Shown here: positions 37,201 to 49,400 of the stretch, one piece after another
How the letters are laid out: every line of letters starts with the position of its first letter
How positions within the stretch are numbered: the stretch's first letter is position 1
Assembly (NCBI GenBank): GCA_030248215.1
Contig: JASANG010003648.1
Location: forward strand, 1-64,000
Source of the DNA: Enoplolaimus lenunculus
Taxonomy: Eukaryota; Nematoda; Enoplea; Enoplida; Thoracostomopsidae
DNA length: 64,000 nt
Direction: 5' to 3'
The notes under the pieces: generated by a model
What the model saw: the letters and a program-made list of their open reading frames with translations, nothing else
The model's database searches: none
What the model was told of the DNA's origin: nothing
Program-made: the position numbers and the translations under genes

Positions 37201-40200
37201 GCAGCAAAAATTTATCCAAAACCTCTGGCTTTTCCACAGCGGGGGGGCAGCACTTTTCGAAATTTTCATTTCCCCCCGGCGAAAATTTTGCCGCCCCCAG
37301 GAAAGGCCCCCCGGCGAATTTTCGGCCGCCCCCCAGCAAAATGCCCCCCAGCAAATTTTTTTGCTGGGGGCCCCCAGGATTTTTATAGGTCAAAAATTTT
37401 CAATGTTAAAACGTAAAGACCTGGACTTCTTTTGAGGCGGACATTCGGCAAAATATGATTTTATATTACGCTGAGTACTCATAATTTTTAATAGCGTTAC
37501 AAATACCCGTTGTAACTAATACAATTCAATAATGAACTGAAAAAGCACAATTATATAAAGACCGTTTCAGGGCATACAGCATTCGAAAGTACCTTGCAGC
37601 AGCAAGTTCAATCCGCCTGAGCCTTATGATAAATTGAAGCTGTGACTAATATACAAAATATATATTAATCACAGTTTCAATTATAGATTATCTATATTTT
37701 ATATAATTGTGCTTCTTTCAACTTCTGGTTAAGTTGTCAGTATATACGTAATATTAGTTAAAATTATTGTTATTAGCGTTTGCGAGAAATTTTTGTCATG
37801 TTGAGCGATGAGTAATCTTACGTTGAGTTGGAAACACGGTCTAGAATGAAAAAATGGTCCAAAAAGTAATTTTAAGCCTGCCCCCCAGGACCCCCCAGAT
37901 CATCTGAAGCCCCCCAGGAAAACTGCCCCCCAGCAAAATCAGCTGCCCCCCAGGAAACTCCTGGGGCCCCCCAGGAAACGCCCCCGGCGGAAATTTTCAA
38001 GCTGTGGAGAAGCCAGAACCTAAATCAACTCTATTGCAGCCCCGCTGGAAAACGGAACATCCTAAATAGAAATGTGCCTATACCAAAATTTTTGCCGATG
38101 CCGATACCGATGCCGATTCATATCTAAAAATTTGTCGATGCGGAACCGATGCCGATGCCGCTTCCAACTTTAGTACACCATGCTTAATAAGCAGATATAT
38201 CACTGCATTACGTTATTATATGAAGGATTAAAACCTAACTATCATAAACGATTATAATTTTATAGGGACGGTTACTTTCAATTAATTTTTTCAAACACAA
38301 ACGCAAGAGAGATAACAATTTTCCTGAGTAGACACACTATTGTGCGCTCAGAAATGAAATTAATAGCATTCCAACTGACTGTTATATACAAAAAGTATCG
38401 GCAAAGATCGACAATTTTTTTGTATTGTCGATGCCGATACTCCCGAAAAGTGCCGATTATTGCCGATGCCGATTAATCGGCACATCCCTAATCCTAAAAG
38501 TAACACTCTTTGTTGTTTTCAGATAACGTCAATTAGCAAAAATTTCTTCATGTTTAGTGGTATATTATAGGATTTTGACGACGTTACACGTTTGTTGGGA
38601 GCAAGCAATGTAAGCCAGGAAGCGTTATTGTCCTACGCCAGAGAAGCGGCTGATTTTTCAACAGAAGGTGCTTTGCCGCGTCTGGTATGTGTTTAAACTA
38701 AACTCAATTTGAACTTTGAAGTGCTACAGATAATTTAAAAATTCGCTTATTTTTCCAAAATCTATTACACTTTTTTAATCTATTTGTAATTGGCTCTTCA
38801 ATTTTTCTTGTTGGCTCATTGTTCATTATCTTTCTGTCATTTTTAATACCTTGCACTATTTAGTTTTATATTATGTTGCACGTTTACTGCAGCTGTTAAA
38901 TTTAAACAATTTTTAAATATCTTGTTTGTATATATTAAGAAAATAATTTTATGTTTAACATGTAATGTGTCCCGTAATTTAGTACAATATTCCTTCATAA
39001 AATTGTGTTTAATGGGTTGTCTGAACACGTTACGCCCTATTAACACCTGCTAGTTTTTACAGTGAAAACCTGCATATGCAGCTTGGATGTGCAAGTTCGT
39101 TCACAAAACAGATTTGAAGTTTTTTCAATCGCAAATATTTCAATGGAATTCTTTCTGTCAAACTTGACTCTAACATTTAAACGCAGCTGTCACCATGTTG
39201 ATAAGTGCCTTTGAATTATTTCAGACCTTTTGAATTTATTAAATTTATTCAATTATTAAACTTGTTTGATATTTTGCAGTCCATAGCGATGGTGACGGGA
39301 CTACTTTTACATTTTTTGCCACGAAATAGAAATTATACGTGTAAAGTGTTTTCCGATAAAGAAAATGTTTGAGAGTAAAGCCTTGTTCACTCACATGCGA
39401 ATGTTTCTTATAATTGAAACTTGCAGTGACAAGTTGTTTTCGAAAACTCATTAGGAGAACTTGCAGCTTCTGCAATTTATTCATGATGAATATATGCAAA
39501 AATTAATTGGTTTGTATGAATTCCCTTTAAAGTGTAATTAATTGAGGAAAGCGAGAAAACGTTTTATGTTTTGTACTCTGTGGTCGAAAGGTGGATGTCC
39601 ATCCGTCTGTCCGTCCGAAAGAATATCAGGAACAGCTGAATCGATTTTTATAAACTTTTTTGTTTGAAAGCCAATTATCTTGGAGTGTTATCCTCGCACT
39701 GTGGTGTTAAAATTTCAAGCCGTTTATTACCTACAGGTTGATTTGCATAATTAGTTAAGCCAAAATTGGGACTTTCTACATTATTTAACAATTTATTACA
39801 GTTACAAGCAATCAAATTTCAGCACTAAAGAGTTGGTGGGTGCGAGGAATCTGAATAGACTGTTTACAAACCTCCAAAAGCGATAATTCAGTTGTTAGCT
39901 AATAGATAATTTGCATATTAGCATAATTTATAAGCCTAAATTAGGACTTTTTACAAGATTTCACTAATTAGTAGGGTTAATAGCAATCTAATTTGAGCAC
40001 TAAACGGTTTTTGGGTGTTACAAACTTCCAAAACCGATAATTGAATAGTTAGATATTAGCTAATTTGCATATTAGCTTAATTGACAAGGTAAAATTAGAA
40101 GTTTTTAAATTATTTCAATACTTATTAGGGTTAATAGCAGGGTGCAACCGGAATTCCGGTTCCGGTTCCGACAATTTTTCACCTTCCGGTTCCGGTTCCG

Positions 40201-43200
40201 GTAAATTTTTACCGGATTTAAAAATTCCGGTATTATAATTTGGCCGTTTTCTTAACTTTGCTAATTTTTAAGAATCTCTTTTGACAGCCACTTGTACTCC
40301 GAATATAAGCCATTGATGGTGGATTTCACTTCAGTCGATGATGAAAATCTAAAATACAACAAATAAAATAAATACCTATGTTCGACTAAGGTTATTTCAC
40401 AAATAATAGAGCAAAAAATAAGATTAAAATGAAATTTTTGGTGAAATGCATTTTTCATTTTCCGGTTCCGGTTCCGGTAAAATTTTCAAATTCCGGTTCC
40501 GGTTCCGGTAAATTGTAATTCCGGTTGCACCCTGGTTAATAGCAATTTAATTTCAACACTAAAGGATTTTGGGGGCGAGGAATCTGAATAAATTGTTTAC
40601 AAACGTCTAAAACCGATAATTGATCAGTTAGCTGATAACTAATTTGCATAAAAACTATTTGCTTAGGTGTGTTCGAGCTTCGCTCAATAAATGTAGTCCC
40701 ACTACGACTGGTTTATGATCATTGGCTGTAGTGATAAAATATAGAATATGTTTGATATTTATAGCAATAGTCTGCAACTTATTCAATTTAATCTGCAAAT
40801 TATTCATTTTAATTCATGTCAAGATTCAGAATACAAAATCGTATTTATTTGCTTATGCTCGCCGCTGCAAGTTATTTGGTAATATGAATAGGACTTTACA
40901 CGTTTGATTTTGTAGGATTATGCGCTGAACCACTGTGGACAACCCGATGTGGCAATGTTTGACTTCACATCTCTTTTCTCTGCCGAACATGCCTCACGTA
41001 TCGTTGAGAAGATTGGTTATCGTTTAATGATTGCTATAGTTGGTGACAGCTTGCATGAGGTAAATCAATTCGTGCAATATGTACATGGGGTTAATGAAAT
41101 GTTGTTGAATATTGGTTGTAGAGTACAAAACTAGTGATAAGTATATTATCTTTCGGAAAATTCAGTTAGCCAATAATTTGTAAAGCTTTGATTACACCTT
41201 TGGAAAAATAGTGTTTCGTTTTATTAAATTACGTTATGGGTGCATTGTATAGTGACAATACCGGGTCGTAAATATTTCTAATCTTTTTAAGCCATTTTGG
41301 CCGACGGGGTCTGGCTGCGCACGTGGATTTCTTAGTTCCCTCGATACTGCGTGGATGATGAAACGCTATTCTAGCGGAATGGTGACTCCGCTAGAGGCAA
41401 TTGCAGAACGTGAATCAATTTATCGCTTGCTTGCTCAAACAACACCAGAAAATTTGCAGAAAAATTTTTCACGTTACTCTATTAATCCAGCAACACGTTA
41501 TGTTACATTCAACCCTGATACCCTGAAACCACATCAGGTCGCGCCGTTGTATACCACCGATGATGAAATGCTGGAGCCTAATGCTACAAATGGTCAAAAT
41601 GTAGGACCTGGTGTTACAACTGCAGCGCTTTTACGGCCACCTTCAGTGAAGAAACCGAAAAAGGTTTTGTATTGTTGAGTATTTTTCTATATGGACTGAA
41701 ATCTGTATTTAGCAGGCTTCCACCGGAATTTCTGTTCCAACCGGAATTCTTGGAAAAATTCAATTCCTGTTCCTGTTCCTGCAATCAAAGATCCAAAACC
41801 CGGAATTTTTACGGTTTGTGGCAAATTATTCATGATCATTTATATATTGTTTTGCGATTAGTTCAATTGTTTTGCGATTAGTTCAATTTTGTTAATAAAC
41901 CGTTTCTGAGCAGTTTTCGCAAAACATTCGGATGACGAAAATTACTTTGAATTCCGGTTCTTGTTGCTGTTGCGGTTACCGCAAAGAAATTCAATGTTTC
42001 TGTTCCTGTTTTAGCAAAACTTAGTTCCTGTTGGAACCCTTGTATTTAGACTTTGTGTGCTTACATAACTACTTTTATAAATTGTCGGAAATGGGTTATA
42101 TAATTGTTGTTCCTTGTAGGATTCTAATTATTCGCGACAATTGGCTGTTGTTCAGTGGTGTCAAGCTATAGTAATGCCGTACAAATTGCGTGTCGACAAC
42201 GTATCATCTTCGTTTCGATCGGGATTAGTTCTGTGTGCCTTGATTAACCGTACTTGGCCAGATTTACTCGATTACTGGTCACTGGATCCGAAAGAATACA
42301 CTGCAAATACAATTAAAGCGATGGATATTGTTGATGAGCATTGTGGAATTGCTCCATTGCCACATTTAGTGCACGGATTACCGGCAACAGATGAAGAAAA
42401 GGTATTAAATTTGAAATGATGTGAAATGGTAAATATTCACAGTTGTTAAACTGTAGAATTGTCAGACTTTGTTGAAAATTTGCAAGCCTCCGTTCAAATT
42501 ATTAGTAACTATTAATTAAAGTATGTAGCATAAATTCTTAATATGCTGACAGCCACTTTTTAGTTTTAATTGACAGGATAGAGCAACAAAGATTGACAAA
42601 AAATGTAAACTGAAGCGAAATAAGTTCCGAGTCTTGTAACTTCGAGACCAGTTCAGAACAGTATAAGAAGCAACCGTGAGTCCATTATGTGGATTGCTGA
42701 TCTATTGCTCTATCTATTACATAACACAACTTCAATGACTTCGTTTAGTTGTTCATCTGACTAGATATAAGTCTAAGTGCCAAACGGAGCTGAATTATAC
42801 CGGAATCGGAGCTAAAAAATTTCAGAGCACATACTTTTAACATTAGGAATGTGCCGATTAATCGGCATCGGTAATAATAGGCAGTTTTCGTGAGTATCTG
42901 CCTCGGCACAGCAAAAAAATTGCCGATACTTTTTGCACATAACAGTCAGTTTGAATGCTATCAATTTCATTTCTGGGCGCATATCAGTGTGTCCGGCCAG
43001 GAAAAGTGACATTTTTCTTGTGTTTGTGTTTGAAAAAATTAATTGAAATGAACCGTTCGTCTAAAATTATAATCTTTTTACGTTGGTTAGGGTTTAAGTC
43101 TTCATATAATGATGTAATGTAGTATCTATCTGTTAAGCATGGTGTACTAAAGTTGGAATCGGCATCGGTTCGGCATCGGCAAAATTTCAAAATAAGAATC

Positions 43201-43378
43201 GGTATCGGCAAAAATTTTGGTATCGGCACATCCCTATTTAACATACCAAGTTTTTATGCCATTCCTATGCGCCAGATCAATATGCTGGCTTCATAGTGTA
43301 CTGTGAGTGCCAACGCACATGATATTAGTATTTCTGTGATAATTTCTATTCTGTATTATAAGAAAAGCGCACGAAAAA

Positions 43379-43474
<96 letters not shown>

Positions 43475-46400
43475 TGCCGGGTGATATGATACTAAACATC
43501 AACGCATGTAAATTGCAAATAATAAGTTAGGAACGACGAGCAGGGTGGCTACAAAGGTTGTCTGAACCGAACTGGATTTGACTCAGAACTCTAATCAAAA
43601 TCGGAATGTTGGTTGCTGCCTGATATGCGCTGTATCCTTTTAGTGCTATGTTTTTACAGATGAAACTCGTCTGTTATATCGAAGAATTGCAGTGTAAAAT
43701 TGAAGCCGACGAGGCAATGCAAGTGACCGCCGACGGAAACGGTTCAGTTGATTTAAATGGTCAATCTGAATTTATCAATTTAACCGATGTACAAAAATCG
43801 AGCAACCGAGTATCCGAGCAGAAAATTTCACCAGGTTCAGTACATACAACAAACAACGACGACCAACCACAGACAGAAACTCAGGTTGCCCAGCGTGAAG
43901 CGCAAGACTCCGAAGCATTGCGATTACGACACGAACGCAGATTGAAAAGACTTGAAGCTGAAAACGCGGCTGAGAACCGTAACATTGGATTGGACGGTAC
44001 TCGAAAGACACCGCTAAACTCTTCCTCGCGAAATGTATCAAATTTTCGTATACCGACACCGCTTGGAAGCTACAAAACGTCACGGCCATCGTTGGTCGAA
44101 AAATTGAATCCAGAAAGATTAGAGCTAGTGGAGCAGCTAATTAACGATATTATGAGTGGTAACGTGCGCTCTTTGGCGTCTGACGGTAAACGAAAGCTTG
44201 ACGACATTAACTTCGGACCTCCGCAAAAAATAGATATTGTTCGCATTGAGCAAATGGAAAAACGGCTAGAAGACACTGTGATGGGTGCGTTACCATCGAA
44301 GGTTGCACCTGAAAAAGCGTATACTACGCGCGATGCTCAACTGGTATCTGTGGTCACGTCAGATGTACGAGAAAAAGCGAAAAAGGGTTTTCAGCAAGAT
44401 TCGGTCTGTCCTGAACTGGAAGCTCGCTTGCAGCAAATCGAAAAGCGAAAGGCTGAAGGGGTTAAAAGCGGAGCGACACCGGTATCAAGTTTGGCACGAG
44501 CGCACGAATCTGTGCTGGGCAACACTTCGCCAGTAAAGACTCCAACCGCAGGCGCAACGCCGTCTCATTCCTGGAACAATACAGCAAGCCCAAGCAATTC
44601 AGTGCCGCCCCCAGTACCTCCAAAGCTACGTGCCCAGTCACATGCCCGCCCCTCTTCAAAATCATTGTTTTTGCCACCGGAGAAGGGCAACACAATTTGT
44701 TTTATCTGCGGAAATCGGACGTACCTTGCGGAACGGTTGTGTGTTGAAGGCCTATATTTACATAAAGGTTGCTTTAGGTGCTCGTATTGTGACAATGCTC
44801 TGCGCCTAAATGCGTATGGGTGTGACCGAAACATCCCTGGTTATCTAGGAGCGTCGTTCTATTTCTGTAATAATCATATGCGGTTACCGTGGGAAGAAAA
44901 AGTTGAGCGCATTGAAGCTAAATCTGGTCGCGTTAAAGCTTCTGAAAAACAGAAGACCGTCAGTGCTACATCGACGCCGGTTCTTTCTCCGGTTAAAGAA
45001 ACACCACAGCACGAAATATTGCCGGAGCAGATTATTCCAAAAATTGTCGAAAAACCAACACTTCAACCGTTATCACCGTCTGTTGTGCAATTCATTCCTA
45101 ATTCTCAAGGAAACACCAAAAAAGATGTAATAAAACCGACTCACGACAATAATGCCGGTAACGTGGCCACTCCTGCAAGTATAGATCAGGTTATTCGAAC
45201 ACCGAGTATCACGGCTGCCAGTCACACCAGTTCGATTTCAACTCCAGAACGCGCTGAATGGGAAAATACTATGCCGAAACGGCGGCGAACGGAAGAAGGT
45301 AAGAAATTATTAGGTTTGATGATGGTTAGTATCGCAAAATATCAGACTGGCGCTATTTTACAGAGCTACACTACTTCAGATGTAGCAATGTGTTTCCTAT
45401 AGTTGTTAAATAAGTAGTAGGTCACTGAACTGCGATAATGAATTTTGAAATTTTTTTGGCTGTGTTGTCTTATATACTATGAAACAATAAGCCTTGGAGT
45501 TTTGTATCGGAATAAATCGGAACTAAAAATTTTCTGACCCTATACTGTTTCATACATGATGAAAGATTTTTATTCTAATTTTGAAATTCCGTTTGGTCCT
45601 TGAACCTTGGCAGTTTGTTTGTTGTACCCTGTCAAGGCATGTAATTTTTTATTCAGCTCCAAAGGCGGAAATGGAGCCAGATTGTGATTTGGGCAGTGAC
45701 AGTGAATCTACAAACGGAGATGATGTTAGAAACGACGCAGACGAAATTGAAGAAGAAATTATTAATCATGTAAATCAAGCCGCGTCTGCAATGCGGGTCC
45801 CGCCTTCTGCAATCGAGCGGCGTATCACCTCCACATCACAGGTGGGCAACCGTAACGGCACGGCCGATTGGAGTAGCAAGGCACCACTGCAACAACCCAA
45901 CCGCAATCAACAAAGCTTTAGTGGAGAAAATGATCGATCTCTGGCTGAGTTCGATGAGGAAATTAGTGATACGAGCAGTAATAGCGAGAGCGAAGACGAT
46001 GATTTATCTGAGAGTGAAATGGAAAAGCTTGAAGTCGCAATTGAAAAAAGCAACGGAACTTTAACCGCACAAGATGCGTTCAAGCTGGCGGCAACTTTCA
46101 AACGACGGCATTCGAAAGATGAACGAGGCAGAAGTAAACGTTCGTTTTGATTTTAAAATGGTTATCGTAGTGGCACGTTGTATTGTAATTTTGATAACAC
46201 GTTACGGTGTGCCTCCTGTAGGTTGGTTTCTTTAAGTTGGTAGCTGATGAATTGTTTGAAACGGTACGCTTGTTTTCCAACCAGGGTTTTTTGTGCAAAA
46301 TAGTGTGCTTTTGCACACTTAAACTTAATTTTGCACACTTAAACTTAATTTTGCACACCTAGACTTAATTTTGCACATTAATTTGCACACCTTTCAGTGG

Positions 46401-49400
46401 AACAAAAATTGAAAACACCTGTTCAAAACTCCTCGAAATTCATATCCAGTTGCCTTTCGTTTATTCCATCTTCTTCAAATCCGGCAAAATCAATCTAGTG
46501 GTTCTGTGGAAGCAGATCCTCCGGAACTGGATGGCTCACCGGATATGTGCGGTGTAATACATGTATACGTAGCGCATAGAATGAGTCATCATAATGGGCG
46601 TTGATTCTCCGTTATAACCAGTCCTGCGTTCAGCACACTTAGACTTAATTTTGCACACCTTGACTTTATTTTGCACATTAATTAGCACACCTTGGGATTT
46701 GAAAAAACCCTGTTCCAACCCCTTTGCAAACACAAAGATTCGCGAATGAAATGTGCGTTATCTAGGCTAACACTGGTAACATAAACAATCTGTTGTGTAG
46801 CGTATACACCAAAGGTGGGAAAATAAAAATACAGTGTACGGCTATTTCTTGTGATTTTTGTATTTTGACGTAAACCGAACGTGATTAGATTGTTTTTCAT
46901 GCGAGCCAATTAAGGATTGTATATAAAAACTAGCCCCGTTAGGCCGGTAAATACCTTGTTGGCGCCGGGTCAGGCCATGGGGGTATCTACCAGATTCGTA
47001 CGTACCTAACAAGCACACAAAGCGTAAAAACACAAATTTTAACGTACAGAAATTCATCTCCCTTAACATTACATCTGTTCCCAGCTCATTCCTCATAGTA
47101 CTAGGAGCTAGCCCGCGAATCGTAACCGGATATCCGGTCGCTTTCAGGCAGGTTGCTGGCTTTTGTATTTTTAGATATATCGAATGATATTAATGGCATA
47201 GTCGCAACGGTTCATTCATCCACTGAATCTATATCGCATACAGGAGAGTCAAGTGACTCGTCAAGCGAATGTTCAGACGATAGTAGCTATCGCGAACGTT
47301 GCCCAAAGCTTGGCTCAGATTACAGTGTTTCCATAGCAGCCGGAAATTTAGCTTTATCAGGCGAAATTCGCAAGAATAACGAAGTCGGATCAAACCCGTC
47401 GGATGATATTGATGACGAGGATGATAAACTCCCTCAATGGTCTTTGAAAGCGGCTGGTTTAATCCCTGCCAGGTCGAATAAACGTAATACCAAAGAGGGG
47501 CAAGTCGCTAGGAGTTCTGTCCAGCGGATAGAAAGTGTTACTGGTAATGGTAAGGCGACTTCAGGTGACAATTCCTATTCGGCAACCGCAGATATGCTCC
47601 GATTTGCAGATGATAGTCAACCATCTACTACTCATAATAGTCCAGACAAAGCGGAGCCTTGTATGAAAACTCCAACTACTAGTATCCGGAGTTCACGGCT
47701 GCAGGCGTCGACGTCATTAGATAGTAATCGCCGCAGTGAGTTTATGTCCACAGCGTCTGTGCCACAAAATTCGACATATGAATGTAAACATGCAGAGCTG
47801 GAGCAGGTTCGTTCGTTTGTCTGTTTCTTTATTTGTTTGTTTATTTGTTTGTTTGTTTGCATGTTTGTTTGTTTGTTTGTTTTAGTATCGTTGCTTCAGG
47901 TTTAAGGAAAGCTTTCTCAACTATGTACAGCACCTATGCTATTTGATCATTTGTATGGTAAATCATTGGAACCGGTATAACAGATATGACTAAATCTTAA
48001 TTATTATGTAATTCAGGATGGTAGCTACAACATGTAAAAATATTCTCGTAGATTGCATCGTTTGCATTTCATGCAATGAAGCACTTGCACTATGTATCCA
48101 GCTTATTTATTCACAGTATGTCGACATAGCGAGATTTATTGTTGGTACCGAACGATGATAATGCTGTAAACCATTTTAAAATGTGGGTCCTGCAGTCTAA
48201 TTGTACCGAACGGCGATAGATGATGCATCCGGTATAAAGAATGCGGGTTTGAGTAGTTTGCAGCTATTTTGCATATTTTAGGTACGCGAAGAAGCCAGGC
48301 GTCGTGCGCGACAAAAAACGGACCGCGAACTTGGATTAGCGTCGTGTAATGCTCTGCGCGATCCAAATAATAGCACTGCTTTCTTATCACCAGCTGCCTC
48401 TGCGCGTCGAAACAACTGGTTGTCTAGTGCCAGCAGTCAACATCGACGACCATCAGAACGTTCTGTGTCTACTTCTTTAGTTGGAATTGATTTCAGTGAA
48501 GTCGGATCAGACCAGGAACCGCTGATGGATAGACCAACGTCATTGAGTTTCGATACACCGAAAACATCACGACCAACAACAAAAGGTGGCACATCTGCTG
48601 GAGTAGGTAAAAGTAAAACATTTAATTCAAAACAACTGAGCGAACGTGCCTTGCCCCCACAATCAACAAGCTGCGGTGATACGACTGCCAAGCAGCCTCA
48701 GCAACAAGCACAGCCAGCTGAGAGGACCGGACTTTTGGCCAAATTGTTTGGGCTCAATTTGACGTCTCAGGCATCGTCAGGTTTATCACCAACTAAATCA
48801 TCAGTAAAGCCGTTGTCTCCTCAAACGACTGATGCTGCAATAGACATAGCTTGCAGCGTAGCCAATGGTAAGTAAGACCTGTGTTATTGTTTAGGCTTGT
48901 TGATCGCTCAAATATTGGTTGTGAATATTGGGTCAGTCAAAATGTTCGAAGTCATGCCGTGGACATTTTCTAAGGGAGCATGTTTGTCAGACCCTCATAT
49001 AATTTTAAATACTCGCAAGATTTTTCTCAAAATTGCAAGTTATGCTAATTTCAATGGGCTCACGCTTTGAAAAATTTTTATTATATATTTCCTAAGTTAG
49101 AACCTTGGAATAAGCAAAGCCATGGCGGATCGGCTTTTCAAAATTAAATATGGTACACGTGCAGCATAGATAAGGCCTTACAAATTGGTCATTGCGTAGT
49201 TAGTTACAGCCTCAAATTTCAGGTTCGCCACAGGCAAGTTCAAACCCAGCAGAATTATTGAATTCTAACAGCGCCCATGTATCCACGCCAGCCGATAGCT
49301 GCCAAAGTCCGGACTGTAGTCAGTTTTCTTCAGCAATTAGCGAGTCGCACCGTCGCGAAACCAATATGCTCGAGAAAAAAGGACGTATGCGGTATAAAGC

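Larger units (their letters stand above)
31243..41663 (+). other. MICAL FAD monooxygenase domain (exons 1-11, residues 1-521)
   Basis: Exon 3 gives the dinucleotide-binding loop [10 protein letters not shown] (residues 87-95). Exon 4 gives [12 protein letters not shown] and [17 protein letters not shown]. Exon 6 gives the second flavin motif, LVGADGKRN. Exon 8 gives [20 protein letters not shown]. Exon 10 gives [12 protein letters not shown] and IAIVGDSL. Exon 11 gives [14 protein letters not shown] and [17 protein letters not shown]. These match known MICAL catalytic blocks in order, with the flavin-contact motifs intact. Confidence 0.95.
42120..43704 (+). other. MICAL calponin-homology domain (exon 12 and start of exon 13)
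   Basis: [37 protein letters not shown] and [19 protein letters not shown] follow the CH helix order; the last helix ([15 protein letters not shown]) begins exon 13. In MICAL this domain assists actin engagement by the adjoining enzyme. Confidence 0.9.

Noticed and set aside
43303-43530. 75-residue open frame with a Tyr-Ile run
   Set aside because: Translation of the (TA)n microsatellite.
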